NCBI GenBank assembly: GCA_000697335.1
Contig: JNEM01016325.1
Coordinates: 1 to 14,684 of the forward strand
Length of the DNA: 14,684 nt
Origin: Conidiobolus incongruus B7586
Taxonomy: Eukaryota > Entomophthoromycota > Entomophthoromycetes > Entomophthorales > Conidiobolaceae
Reading direction: 5' to 3'
In this document: in pieces, positions 1 to 10,787 of the stretch
Layout: each line of letters starts with the position of its first letter
Numbering within the stretch: the stretch's first letter is position 1
The notes under the pieces: model-generated
Seen by the model: the letters and a program-made list of their open reading frames with translations, nothing else
Told to the model about the DNA's origin: nothing
Databases searched by the model: none
Position numbers and translations under genes: made by a program

Positions 1-964
1 AAAGTAATAAATCAATATATAATTTAAATAGCTTTAACTTATCATATGAAAATTTGTGTTATTTAATTACAAAAGTTAATAGTATATTTCATATATATTT
101 AAAATACTTATAATATAAGTATTATTTTTGTTAGTTACAATTAAGTTAGTTGGAATTATTAATATATATAAATTTAACACACATATGAAATACTTATGTT
201 TATTAAATATTTTTCTTATAATGCATAATTTATAATAATAGAAGATAATAAATTTATGATTAAAAAATATTCCTCAGTTAAAAATATTTATTTATTTTTA
301 TAGATCATTAAATTAAATATTATTTTCAAACTTAGCTTTATAGAATTAAATAAATAAAATAATTAGTTTTTGATTTTTGCTTTAAACTTAACAAATATAA
401 TTTAATTATCATAACTTTTCCATAAAAAATCTATTAAAGTTTAATTTAATTAACAAATGAAATAAAATTGAAATTTATTAAAATATTCAATTTAAATCAA
501 AAATAATAAAGTAAAAATTAAAAATTTTGAAATTAATATATATTTCTTGAATATATTTTATTTAAATTATATATCATTTATATATTTACAACTCAATGCT
601 AAATCAATAAATATTCATTTTATGCAAAGATTTCAATATCTATAATTTCATGGCTTCAATGAATATTTAAATTTAAATATTTTAGCTTATAACGTAAAAT
701 TATCTTAATACATAGTTGTTTTAATAAATCAAAATATATTCTATAAATATATCAAATTAGATCTAAATTTTCTTATTAATCTTAATAAAATTAAATAAAT
801 GCAAAATAAAATAATTATAATTCTTATATCGAAATATAATAATAGTAATAGATTAATATACATATTTACCAATTTGATATTATTTTAGATAATTTGTATT
901 TTGTAATATATTGATTATATATTATTGTTTATATTATTGTTATATATATTTTATTTAAAATTGG
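1..964. other. AT-rich left flank, no gene seen
   Basis: This stretch is very AT-rich, with stops in all frames at short intervals. I recognise no coding motif, RNA gene or terminal repeat in it. It is the sequence into which the LTR element starting at 965 was inserted and may itself be older decayed repeat sequence. Confidence 0.6.
960..964. repeat. Left target-site duplication of the LTR element
   Basis: The five bases just outside the left LTR read attgg. The five bases outside the right LTR (12195-12199) read attaa. They agree at three of five positions, and both differences are G versus A. A 5-bp duplication is normal for Ty3/gypsy insertion, so this supports the element boundaries, though five bases in such AT-rich sequence is weak evidence alone. 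Confidence 0.4.
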
Positions 965-1394
965 TGATATCAAAATTTCAATAATTTGTAAATATAAATT
1001 AATATCTAAAATATAAATAAGATTTTTAATCAATATTATGTTTTTATATAAAGTATTATAAATAATGATTATAGTTAGAAAAGTACTCGAATTAGAATTA
1101 AATAAATTATTTATTAATCCTGCTCTTTAATATATTGGGACTATAGGTTTTAAAACTTTATGTTAAGACATTGTAATAGAATATCTAAGAGAAAAAAAAC
1201 TATTTTATTTTTATCATTATTAGGTTTAAAAAATTAAATCAATGAATAATATAAGGTTTATATTATATTTAATATAAAAAATAAAAAGAACAGAAAGTAT
1301 CCTTTATTTATAAACTGACAAAGCTAGCTTAAAAAAGAAATAATATTGGTTTAGCTATTATATTAAGAAGGATGATTAATTTTGAAATATAATA
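965..1394 (-). repeat. 3' LTR of the gypsy element
   Basis: This segment aligns along its whole length with 11758-12194 in the same orientation. Matching landmarks are the TGNTATCAAAA start, the attatagtta block, the ttttaaaactta block, the gtaatagaatatc block, the acaaagc(t/c)agctta block and the shared aaggatgattaattttgaaa end. Similarity stops just after the shared ttgaaatataata at 1394. The two copies differ at many sites and by small indels. It is the 3' LTR because pol reads on the minus strand towards it. Confidence 0.85.
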
Positions 1395-1412
1395 TTATTT
1401 CTTTTATTTTAA
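1395..1412 (-). promoter_or_regulatory. Probable polypurine tract next to the 3' LTR
   Basis: Directly inside the left LTR the plus strand is pyrimidine-rich (ttatttcttttattttaa), so the element's sense strand is purine-rich immediately upstream of its 3' LTR. That is where the plus-strand primer of LTR retrotransposons lies. In such AT-rich DNA the composition alone is modest evidence; the position is the main argument. Confidence 0.45.
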
Positions 1413-1631
1413 ATTAATACAATCCTTTATCAATTATATTTATATCATATTATATTATTCTTATAATATTGTTTTAATTAATTTTGATATATTCCTTTTA
1501 TAACAAAATATACTTTTTCATAAATTATATCATATATAGTATTTGATTTTATTAATAAAATAATATAAGGTTTATTATATTTCTAATATATTTTTATTCT
1601 TTCTTTTATATTTATTACCTTGAATTTGAAA
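1413..1631 (-). other. 3' untranslated remnant of the gypsy element
   Basis: This AT-rich stretch lies between the polypurine tract and mariner A. No coding motif is visible. It contains a short direct repeat (about 1559-1592) of a motif also found inside the adjacent LTR (about 1244-1278), centred on aataatataaggttta. Confidence 0.45.
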
Positions 1632-1633
1632 TA

Positions 1634-1660
1634 ATGGGAAATTTTTTAATTTCTGATTTT
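1634..1660 (+). repeat. Mariner A left terminal inverted repeat
   Basis: It begins ATGGGAAATTTTTT and continues to tgatttt. The reverse complement of 2881-2903 begins ATGGGAATTTTTT and also reaches tgatt after a shorter spacer. The match is imperfect, with a few small length differences. Confidence 0.75.
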
Positions 1661-1793
1661 TCAAACATATTATTAGTTTGAAATAAATAAATATATACAA
1701 AGTTAATAGGAAATTATATATTTTTAATATATATATATATTAGTTTTTTTGATTAAAAAATTAACTTTTTAAAATTGGTTGTTTAATTTAATC

Positions 1794-2828
1794 ATGCTTA
1801 AACCAAATAGTGATCATCAAAAGTTTTTTATTTTGGTATTAGTAAAACTTAACCATAAACCCTCTAAAATTATTCAAAATTTACAAGCAGCTTTTGGTAA
1901 TGAAGCATTATCTAAATCAACAATTTATTGCTGGGTAAATTACTTTAAGGCTAAGAGAGAAATTATTCAAAACCTGCCAAAATCTAGAAGACCAACTTTA
2001 ACTGTTACTCTTTCAATTGTAAATAGAGTGAAAAAGTATATTAAGAAGCACCTTTTTATTTCAGCTAGAGAATTATCTAAGCACTTTAATATTAGTTTTA
2101 CAAGTATTTTATATAATTTAAAGTTTAAACTAAAATTAATAAATAAAAATACAAAATAGGTACCTTATAATTTAACTAAAGCTCAAAAAAAAGCTAGAGT
2201 AGCTATTGCTAAACAAAACCTATTGAAATATTACTAGAAGCCTAGACTTTTACAGCAAATAATTATAATTGATGAATCTTTGATCCCTATGTATAATCCT
2301 TTACCAAAACACAAATCAAAATGCTGGATTAAGCTAAATCAACCCCCTCCACAAATCCCTTTAAATAAACACTTTGTTAATAAGTGAATGTTAATTATTG
2401 CAATGGATTATAATGGTATATGCTATTCTAATTTAGTTCCTGAAGGAAAATCAATTAATAGTAAACTATATATTGCTTTTTTAAATAAAAGTATTTCTAA
2501 TTGGTGTTCTCAATATAATTTGAGAAGACCTATTATTTTACATGATAATTGCAAAATATATAAATCTAAAGCTGTAAAAAACTTTCTAATTAAAAATAAC
2601 TGGAAAGAACTACCACATCCAGTATATTCCCCTGATTATAACCCATGTGATTATAATTGCTTTAGGCAATTAAAAAACCAACTTGCAGGAAAGAAAATTT
2701 CTGCAGGAAAATTTAATTGGTTTGTGAAATATCAAATTTCAGTCCTTAATAAAAAGAACTGTTTTTTAGGTGTTAGAAGTTTGCTAAAAGTATGGCAAAA
2801 AGTTATTAATAATATAGGAAACTATTAA
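1794..2828 (+). pseudogene. Mariner transposase (DD34D), three in-frame stops
   Basis: This would encode the enzyme that cuts and pastes mariner A. From the ATG at 1794 to the TAA at 2826 there are 344 codons in one unbroken frame with no net indel, matching the usual mariner length of about 345. An earlier in-frame TTG at 1779 is an unlikely start. An N-terminal helix-turn-helix region (about residues 25-110) contains the FGNEALSKSTIYCWVNYFK block typical of mariner. The catalytic aspartates are all present: DES at 2271, HDN at 2544 and CDYN at 2649, with 34 residues between the last two. The LPHPVYSPDYNP block is also diagnostic. In-frame stops are TAG at 2157, TAG at 2235 and TGA at 2385. 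The first precedes VPYNLT, where mariners have Trp, and the TGA also fits a Trp position. Each fits a single G-to-A or C-to-T change. Confidence 0.92.
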
Positions 2829-2880
2829 ATTTATATTATATATTTATTTTTATATATCATATATTCAAATGTTTATTTAT

Positions 2881-2903
2881 TTTTAATCACAAAAAATTCC
2901 CAT
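2881..2903 (-). repeat. Mariner A right terminal inverted repeat
   Basis: The plus strand ends AAAAAATTCCCAT and is followed by TA at 2904-2905. Its reverse complement matches the left end at 1634. Confidence 0.75.
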
Positions 2904-2905
2904 TA

Positions 2906-3720
2906 TTAAAAATGCAGAGTAGTAGTAACCTAATATAATTATTAATCTTATGTATTTGCTTAATAATTTTATCACCTTTTTATAATTATAATTTCTTAAA
3001 TAATTGATCCTCTTTATATTCTTATTTATTAATATAGAATTCTAATTTTGATATAGGTTTAATTTATATATCAATTAAAATTAAGATACTCTTTAATAAT
3101 TGTGGTTTTTATCCAAATAATATTTCAAAAAGTAAAATTTAATTCAATTATGGTATTATTTAATATACAAACAATATTTTATTAATTTTTTAGTCTTAAT
3201 CCTTTAGATAATTAATTGGTAATTTTTTTAAATATTTATCTAATATCCTATTGAATCACTTTATTCTCCCATTAGCTTAAGGATGATAGGTTAATATAAA
3301 AAATATTCGACTTGAAGTATTTTGATAAGTTTTCTTATAATATCACAATTAAATTAAAGACTTTTATTAATTATAATGGTTTTTAAAAGCTTAAAATTTA
3401 AGATAATATAGGTATAAATAGATTTAACAATTATCTCTATAATTTATACTTTATATAACTATTAACTAATAAAATTAATATTCTATTGAAACTAGTATAA
3501 TTTAATATTCATAAATTCAAAGATCAAAAAGTTTTACAAAATTTAATATAATTTATTTATATAATTTATTACTTATTATATATTTAGAAGATAATTTTTT
3601 TATAGTTTTATCAAATATTTAATATATATAATATTTAGTGATAGCCTCTCACATTATCTTATTAATTTTTAGCCATCAAAAATATTTCTGAATTAAATAT
3701 AATTTAGCTGTAAAATAATA
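2906..3720 (-). pseudogene. Gypsy integrase block (fossil)
   Basis: On the minus strand, about 3640-3720 resembles the end of the integrase zinc-binding domain (the aromatic-rich block that precedes the last Cys pair). About 3235-3295 carries the Y-H-P...N-G...N...L...Y signature around the catalytic glutamate of gypsy integrases. The C-terminal part runs down towards mariner A; I could not make out a chromodomain. The block is broken many times. Confidence 0.75.
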
Positions 3721-4139
3721 ATAGACTTTATTTATATAGAATATTTTAGTTAATTCTTATTAATATTATTGTTTTGGGATTATTTTTATCTATTCTCCTG
3801 CTTTTCTAGTTAAATTATCATTATAGATCAAATATCTTTTGTATCAATTTTAAAATTATAGAAAAGATCTGTATAATAAAAACTTTAATGGTTTAATATA
3901 TTTAAGTGTCTGGTATATCTTTTTAATAAATAAGGTTTGTAATTTATTTTAATAAAATTTTTAACTATTGTTATGGTTTCAACTAATTGTTTACTTAATA
4001 TATCTACTAGTATATTATTTCTACCTAGTTTATATTCTATTTTAAAATTATAAAATTATAATTTATATTACTAACAAATAGGTTAATTTATTAGATTTAT
4101 TGCCTTAAGGTATTTTTTAAATAAAATATAATTTGTTTA
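3721..4139 (-). pseudogene. Gypsy pol spacer between RNase H and integrase (fossil)
   Basis: This is the segment where gypsy elements carry the RNase H tail and the start of the integrase zinc-binding domain. I can place it by position only; no single motif is clear. Confidence 0.45.
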
Positions 4140-4290
4140 AATTTTAAAATATTATCTAAATAAATAGAGTCTATAATATTCTATAGCTAAAATAACTACA
4201 TATGTGTTTTTATAAATAATTATATAATTCAACTCAGCTTTATTAAATTTCTTAGAATAATAGCTAATAATAAATTTTTTTTATCTTTTG
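4140..4290 (-). pseudogene. Gypsy RNase H block (fossil)
   Basis: The minus strand shows the family pattern Y-S-x-K-x-x...A-E-x-x-Y, followed by a K-rich stretch, then A-I-E-x-x-R-x-Y-L, which is the central RNase H block of Ty3/gypsy polyproteins. It lies between reverse transcriptase and integrase as expected. Confidence 0.78.
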
Positions 4291-5580
4291 GATATAATTA
4301 GGTAAGTACAACATTTACTCTTAAATCTAAAATATTTATTTACGAAATAAATTCAAGATTAAAATTTGGTAGTTTAAAAATAAAAATAAAGATTAATATA
4401 TTTTAAAATTAATATAAACTCTTTTTAATTAATTTATTAAAATCTAATATATTATTAGTTTTAGTTAATTTAGTTAAGGGTGAAGTTATTTTAGAAAGAT
4501 CTTTAATAAAGTGTTAATAGTAACAAATAAAGCTTAAGAATACTTTTATCTCTTTAGTGTTTTTAAGTTCAAGTTAATCTTTAATTTATTATAACTTAGA
4601 GGGATTAGTTTCTAATTTTGTATTACTAATAATATATTTTAAATAGTTGATTAGATTATAAATAAAGTAATATTTTTTAAGATTAATATATAATTGATAT
4701 TTTTTTAATTATTCTAATATTTTTAAATAAGAATTAAATAATGTTCTTTGGTATAACTATAAATTATAATATCATCTAAGTACACTAAAATAAAATCATA
4801 TAAAAATTGCTTTATTATATTATTTATAATAGATTAAAATATTGCTAATATATTTAATAAACTAAAAAATATAACTTTACAAATAAAATAATTAATATAT
4901 AAATTAAATCTTGTTAATAAAGTTAACTTTATATTTATTGGTACTTACTAATAACCTAAGAATAAATCTAATATAGTAAAAATAATAGCTTAATCTAAAA
5001 AATCAAGTAATTTATAGATTTTAAATAAAGAAAAAATATTCTTGATAATGAAATTATTTAATTCTTTATAATCAATATATAATAGTATTTTTCAATTTTT
5101 TTAAAAACTAATATAATTTAAAATATCTTTAGTATATCTAACTTTTGAATAATACTATTATTTAGCATTAATTGTAATTTTTTATCTAGCTATTGTAATT
5201 TTACTTATTAAAGCCATTTTATTTTATATTTAATAGATATTATATTTTTATTAATTAACTTAATTTGATAAATAATTATTACTATTTTCTTTATTTTTTT
5301 AAGATTTATACATAATATATTTAGGAATTGAATTAAAAAATTAATAAAGGATTCTTTATGAATAAGAGTTTTGATATTAATTAAATTTACCTTATTATTA
5401 ATTAAAGGAGTTATTTTAGTTAAAAAAGTTGACTTAAGTTATTAAATTATAGGATATTTAATTTTTTCTATTTTAGTAGATTTTTAGTTATTATTTCTAT
5501 AGTTTTTTCTTTATCATATTATTTTATAATTTTTTTCAAAAAAATAATTAATTATAGCATATGTTTTATTTAACTAGTTA
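4291..5580 (-). pseudogene. Gypsy reverse transcriptase block (fossil)
   Basis: The minus strand at 4754-4800 encodes the catalytic motif FILVYLDDIIIYS, which is diagnostic for reverse transcriptase of the Ty3/gypsy type. The upstream fingers and palm region extends towards about 5500 with weaker resemblance. The domain carries many breaks and is not functional. Confidence 0.9.
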
Positions 5581-5660
5581 TAACCAAGAATAGTAAGTAA
5601 ATTAAAGCTATCTATCACTAAGAATTTATTTTTTATAATAATTTCATTTATTTTGATATC
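5581..5660 (-). pseudogene. End of the gypsy protease domain (fossil)
   Basis: The minus strand shows FLVIDSF followed by a TILGYN-like block, the pattern found at the end of retropepsin domains in gypsy elements, where ILG precedes a bulky segment leading to the reverse transcriptase linker. I do not see the active-site D-S/T-G clearly. Confidence 0.6.
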
Positions 5661-7221
5661 AATGTCTCTTATTTTGATTAATGTTTTTGTAATGATATTT
5701 ATCATTATTAATTATATATTAGATAAAATTACTTATTCTTGTAAATTCATTATTTTTATAACTTAAATATATATTATATTAAATTTATTACCAAAATCAA
5801 TAAAAGCTTTAACCTTTATTTTATTTTATTTATATAATAATAAATTAAAATGTAATCTTTAAGTTTAGTAAATTAAAAAAATATAATTTATAAAGCTTTA
5901 ACATTAATTTTGCTTTTTTATAACTAAAATCATTAATAAAAGTATTTCATTATTTTTTTATATTTTTCAATTTTTTCAAATATTAATTATTTAACTTTTT
6001 CACCTTTTAAAACTAGATAAGGTTTGTGAAAATTAATGATAAAAATTATGTTGATTTTATTAATAAAGTTTAGATTAATTACTCTTGTATTAACATCAAG
6101 TGTGTTTTTATTTTTTAATTTTAATTATTGAATAATTTTTAAATAAAAATCTCTTAAAAGTATAGTTACTAATCTTATCTTAATTATAACTCCTAAAAGT
6201 TTTAGTATTAAGATAACTTTTATTTCTATAAGATTTATCTTAATGTCATTTTTAAAATTAAACCTTAAAATAATTATTATTGAATTTTTCTTAGTAAATT
6301 AAATATTTAATGGTATATTTTTTTTAAAATACTATAGTTATTATTTTTTTCAAATCATTCTTTATTTATTTTTTGTTGTTGATCTATGAATTTAAATAAG
6401 CCAGTATAAATTTTTAATGATAAATCCATCAATTATATTAAAAGGATATTATATTTTAAATTCAATATATCTTTAAAAAATTTTTATAAGTTTATTTTAA
6501 GTTAAATTTAATTTCCTTTCTGTTTTCTATTTTATTTGAGTTTTTTTAGATTTTTTTATTAATTTTTCTATTTGTAAGTTAAAAGATCTATTATCATTAT
6601 CTTGAGATATTAATATATTTCTTAGAATTTCCTTTATTTGTTTTTTAATTTTTTTATCAATCTTTTTAAGATTTAATATATTTCAAGTAATTAATAGTTT
6701 AGCTTTTAAATTAATTGAAGATATTAACTTATTATTTAAATTGCTAAGAGGAATCAATTATTGGTTAATTATATTTTAATTTATATTTATTGTTTGTGTC
6801 TTTAAAATATTCATTATACTAGCAGGTTTATTGTTTTTTTAATTAATATACTTATTATTTATTCTTTCATTTTTTTATTAATTTTTATTTCTTAAATTTA
6901 ATTATTATTATTTGTTTAATTTATCTTAGTATTCTATATATTCCATCTAATATATTTTATTTATATTTAAAATCCATTTTGTTTTTATTATTAGAATTTA
7001 AATTATTAGTATTATATTTAAAGCTGTTAAATTCTTTAAAGTCTGTTTTATTTTTAACTAAAACCATTATTAATATTTAATATTAATCAAAATCAATCTT
7101 AATATTAATAATTCAAAATAATATTATCTCTTAGCTATTTACTATATTTAATTATTGGTTATAGCTATAGTTTATTTATATTATTATTATTTAAGAATTT
7201 TTAACCATTATATAATTATAA
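5661..7221 (-). pseudogene. Gypsy protease start and 3' gag region (fossil)
   Basis: By position this holds the protease N-terminus and the C-terminal part of gag. It is strongly AT-rich and broken, and I could not identify a zinc knuckle with confidence. It ends at transposon B, whose TA target site is at 7222-7223. Confidence 0.5.
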
Positions 7222-7223
7222 TA

Positions 7224-7434
7224 CATTGGCCCACAAAAGTGAGTCATAAAATTATGATTATATATATTATTTTCAATAACTCTGTTAATTCTTAATAAAA
7301 TTAATTTAAATTAAAAATTATTATCAACTTATATTATTTATAATTAAATATATTTAATCTAATTATATTAATTTTCAGTTGATATATTAAAATTTAAATT
7401 TTACCTAGAGTGAATCATAAATTTATATATTTTG
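7224..7434 (+). repeat. Transposon B left inverted repeat with outer and inner sites
   Basis: The core gtgagtcataaa occurs in the outer site at 7239-7250, and a one-base variant, gtgaatcataaa, in the inner site at 7410-7421. Two direct repeats within an inverted end are the IR/DR arrangement, where each repeat is a transposase-binding site in characterised Tc1 elements. Binding here is inferred. Confidence 0.75.
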
Positions 7435-7452
7435 GTTATGGAAAGAAAATTT

Positions 7453-8465
7453 AAACTTAGTATATCTATCTTTTGCTTTTTTAACTTCCTTAAGTTTATA
7501 AGATATAGAGTCAACTAACTTTTTATATTAGAAAGGATTAATTTTGTTCTAAGCTTCTTGAATATATTCTTAGAGTTTATTTAAACTTTTTACTTGTGGG
7601 AAAGCTTTAATTATTTTTTTAACTTATCCTAAAGGTGTTTAATTGGATTAAAGTTAAAAGATTAAAAAAGCTACTTTATCACTATTATTTTATTATTTTT
7701 AAACCATTTGGTAATAAAAATAATAGTATAGCAAAAGGTATTATCTTATTGGAAAATAATATCTAATTTATTAAATCTATACTATTCAATAGTTTTTTTT
7801 AATTTATTGTTTAGAATATTTTAATATATTTCAATATTAATTCCCCTATTAACTTTACAAAAATACCTTATACTAGAAGATAACATATATCCCTATACTA
7901 TAATTAATCTATTATTATATTTTTAGGTTGATATAACATGATGGTCACAAAGTAATTCTTTGTCTTTTTTGAAATATCTAACTTTTTTATCAGATTTACT
8001 AAGGTATATTTTTGTTTTATTAAACTAAATAACTTTATTTTAATTAATTTCAGTTCAACTTTAATGGTGATATTTAAATTCCTACCTAGCTTTACAGTGG
8101 GATTTTTTTAGTTAATGGTGTTTTTTCTTAAAGCATAAGTAGTATCTATTATAATATAAAGTATATATAATAGTATTAGTACTAACTAATATTCTTGTAT
8201 AGTTATATAATTTTTTCTATAATTTTATAGTAATATTATATTTACCTATATTAACCAACCTATAAATATACCTTTTATAATATTTAATTGTAATTTTAAC
8301 ATGCTTAAGTTTAAGTTTAAATATATCCTTATTTTAATTTTTAACAACCTTAACTATAATAGACTAGCTAGCATTAATAATTCTAATAATCTCATAAGTT
8401 GATTTACTTTCACTATAGAGTTGATTAATATATAAGTAAATCTTTTTAGAGAGGGATTTAGGTAT
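7453..8465 (-). pseudogene. Tc1-like transposase of element B, heavily decayed
   Basis: Read on the minus strand from an ATA at 8463-8465 (probably a former ATG, followed by PKSLSK as in copy C), this aligns codon by codon with the transposase of C. About 20 in-frame stops are present, nearly all TAA or TAG with one TGA. Comparison with C shows a one-base deletion near 7610-7620. The first catalytic Asp is now Asn and the Glu is now Lys, the same two changes as in C, while the Asp of the Q-D-N motif survives just after a stop. The Tc1 C-terminal block KLVDSI...KEVKKAK is visible at about 7465-7520. Confidence 0.88.
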
Positions 8466-8581
8466 TTTAATACTAATATTATTTAAAATAATAATTTACA
8501 ATAATAATATTAGTATATATATATATAATTTAATTAAAAAAAATTTAAGTAATTTTTGTTTTATATATCCATTTAACTTAT

Positions 8582-8794
8582 AAATTTGCAAATTTATAAG
8601 TCACCTTATTTAAAATTTAAGATTTGATATATTAACCAATAATATATTAAATATAATTAAATATAACCTATTATAATCAAGTAATATACTTTAAATATAT
8701 ATTTTAATTTAATTTAATTTAGTTAAGAATTATTTAAGTTATAGGTAAATATATAAGTGATTTTTATTTTATTACTTATTTTTACAAGCTAGTG
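8582..8794 (-). repeat. Transposon B right inverted repeat with outer and inner sites
   Basis: The inner site lies at about 8582-8610, with core tttataagtcac at 8593-8604, and the outer site at about 8768-8794. The spacing from the element end to the inner site, about 184 bp, matches the left end and both ends of C. Confidence 0.7.
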
Positions 8795-8796
8795 TA

Positions 8797-9305
8797 TATA
8801 TAACTTAATTAACTATAATTATTATATCTTAGCTTAATACTATAATGTTTGTTATAATTAATTATATTATTATAATTATATCTAGTAACTATTACTTAAT
8901 CTATATTACTTTTGCAATTACTTAAGTTATTTTTTGCTTTAATATTTAAATTCTTTAAATTTTTCCTTTAACAAACCATATATATTTTTATTTCATTAAA
9001 ATTTTATTTATTTTATAAATTTTCTGTTTTAATTCTGTTAATAACTAATTTATAATATTTTTATAAAAATGGTTTAAAAAAAATATAAATTTTTTCAACC
9101 TTTTTAAAATAATTATACAAATTTTAATAATATTTAAGTTAATAGGGTTTATAAATCTTATAACCATTTTATCTATAAAATTATTTATAGATTTACTAAA
9201 GCTTATTTTTAATTTGTTTAAGTTAGAAATTAAATTTCTTTAGTTATTAAACTTAAATTTTTCAATAAATTCTTGTTTAAATACTTTCTATACTTTAATT
9301 TCTAT
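8797..9305 (-). pseudogene. Gypsy gag capsid segment between B and C (fossil)
   Basis: This stretch of the LTR element is stranded between the two Tc1 insertions. On the minus strand at about 9130-9300 it resembles the gypsy gag capsid pattern, with F-x-x-E-F-I-E-K-F followed by L-N-K-L-K and a short helix-rich stretch. The rest is too decayed to read. Confidence 0.55.
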
Positions 9306-9307
9306 TA

Positions 9308-9346
9308 CACTAACCCATAAAAGTGAGTTATTAAATCAAAAACACC
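9308..9346 (+). repeat. Transposon C left outer terminal repeat
   Basis: The outer site carries gtgagttattaa at 9323-9334 followed by atcaaaaac. It pairs with the right end at 11094-11132, whose reverse complement has gtgagtcataaaatcaaaaa. Confidence 0.85.
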
Positions 9347-9413
9347 TATATTTTTACTAATAACTTAATTAATATTTAATAAAATAAACCTAAATTAAAT
9401 AATTAAAATCTAT

Positions 9414-9683
9414 TATATTTATTAGTTATATATATCATTAAATAATGATATTTAGCTATTAATTGGTTAAAATATAAACCCTTAAATTTTACCTAAGGTG
9501 AGTCATAAATTTGTAGGTTTTTGGTGATAAAAAAAAATTAAAACCTAGTATATTTATTAGTTATATATATCATTAAATAATGATATTTAGCTATTAATTG
9601 GTTAAAATATAAACCCTTAAATTTTACCTAAGGTGAGTCATAAATTTGTAGGTTTTTGGTGATAAAAAAAAATTAAAACCTAG
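9414..9683. repeat. Perfect 135-bp tandem duplication of the left inner site
   Basis: Bases 9414-9548 and 9549-9683 are identical by eye, including a run of nine A. A 5-base microhomology (tatat) follows the second copy. Each unit holds one inner repeat, core gtgagtcataaa at 9498-9509 and 9633-9644. In DNA this heavily mutated, perfect identity means the duplication is later than the decay, or is an assembly error. Confidence 0.95.
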
Positions 9684-10689
9684 TATATCTACCTTTAGCT
9701 TTTCTAACTTCTTTAAGTTTGTGGGGTATAGAATCAACTAGCTTCTTACACTAAAAAGGGTTAATCTTATTCTTTGCTTCTTGAATATATTCCTAAAGTT
9801 GATCTAAATTTTTTACTAGGGGGAAAGCTTTAATAACTTTTTTTAACTGATCCTAAAAGTGTTTAATTAGATTAAAGTTAAGAGATTGAAGAGGCTACTT
9901 TATAACTGTTATATTGTTATTTTTAAGCTATTTAGTAGTAGAAGCTGTAGTATAACAAGAGGTATTATCTTGTTGGAAAATAACATCAGATTTGTTTAAC
10001 CTATATTATTCAATGGTTTTTTTCAATTTATTGTTTAGAATACTTTAGTATATCTCAGTATTAATTCCCCCATTAACTTTATAAAGATACCTTATACCTA
10101 AAGACAACATACATCCCCAAACAATAATTGACCTACCATTACACTTTTAGGTAGAATTAACATAATAGTCACAAAGTAGTTTTGTATCTTTTTTAAAGCA
10201 TCTAGCTTTTCCATTAGATCCACTAAAATATATTTTTATTTCATTAAACTAAATAACCTTACTCTAATCAGTTTCAATTTAATATTGGTGGCAACATTTA
10301 AACTCTTACCTAGTTTTACAGTAGGATTTCTTTAATTGGGGGTGTTTTTTCTTAAAGTGTAAGTGGTATCTATGTTGATGTAAAGCACATATAATAGTAT
10401 TAGTGTTAACTAATATTCTTGTATAGTCTTATAGTTCCTGCTGTATTTCTACAGTAGTATTATATTTGCTTGTATTAACCAACCTACAAATATACTTCTC
10501 ATCATGTTCATCTATAATCCTAGCACACTTAAGTTTAGGTTTAAATGTTTCTTTATTGCTATTCTTAACAGCTTTAGTTACAGTAGACTAACTAACACTA
10601 GTAATTCTAGCAATATCACAAGTTAATTTACTTTCTTTATAAAGTTAATTAATACACAAGTGGATTTTTTTAGAGAGGGATTTAGGTAT
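9673..10689 (-). pseudogene. Tc1-like transposase of element C (DD34E), 15 internal stops
   Basis: On the minus strand, 339 codons run from an ATA at 10687-10689 (probably a former ATG, followed by PKSLSKK) to a TAA at 9673-9675 with no net frameshift, the usual Tc1 length of about 340. An N-terminal helix-turn-helix spans about residues 5-45 (CDIARITSVS, then STVTKAV). An IIVWGCM block is followed by VNGGINTEIY, both typical of Tc1. The catalytic positions are residues 149, 241 and 276; 241 is the Asp of FQQDN and is intact, 149 is Asn and 276 is Lys, so the enzyme is dead twice over. The 241-276 spacing gives DD34E. All 15 internal stops are TAA or TAG. Several fall at conserved Trp positions (before FNE, before PLQS, before DQLK), so they arose by G-to-A changes in TGG. 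The 3' end overlaps the second left duplication unit by 11 bases. Confidence 0.93.
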
Positions 10690-10787
10690 AATGATATTAA
10701 TAAAAAGAATTTAGTATATCTGTATAATATTATATAAAATAATAACAAAGAGAGAAAAAAGATATGGTTATATATTATTAAATATAT

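Larger units (their letters stand above)
1634..2903 (+). mobile_element. Mariner A, a DD34D mariner-family transposon
   Basis: The element is 1270 bp, close to the 1.3 kb usual for mariners. TA dinucleotides lie directly outside both ends (1632-1633 and 2904-2905), the target-site duplication of the superfamily. The ends form an imperfect inverted repeat beginning ATGGGAA with a following T-run. One transposase reading frame fills the centre on the plus strand, opposite to the host retroelement. With only three in-frame stops it is much the best preserved of the four elements, which implies the latest insertion. Confidence 0.9.
7224..8794 (-). mobile_element. Tc1-like transposon B (DD34E, IR/DR type)
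   Basis: This 1571-bp element is flanked by TA at 7222-7223 and 8795-8796. Its ends are inverted repeats (left CATTGGCCCACAAAAGTGAG; right, reverse-complemented, CACTAGCTTGTAAAAATAAG). An inner motif related to the outer end lies about 180 bp in from each end. One transposase pseudogene fills the middle on the minus strand. It is the same family as C but more decayed, with about 20 in-frame stops, so it was probably inserted earlier or mutated more. It interrupts gag of the LTR element. Confidence 0.9.

Noticed and set aside
1722-1742. An AT microsatellite (tatatatatatat)
   Set aside because: It is short and unremarkable at this base composition.
1779-1793. Start of the mariner transposase at TTG 1779
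   Set aside because: The ATG five codons downstream gives the usual mariner length and is the normal start type.
2388-2828. A separate 146-residue gene in the second half of mariner A
   Set aside because: It is in the same frame as the upstream transposase segment and carries its second and third catalytic aspartates, so it is the C-terminal half of one gene.
7453-10689. A ciliate-type code in which TAA and TAG mean Gln, which would open the transposase frames of B and C
   Set aside because: Several of the stops fall on positions that are Trp in Tc1 transposases, and two catalytic acidic residues are also lost by transitions. Point mutation explains all of these together; Gln decoding does not.
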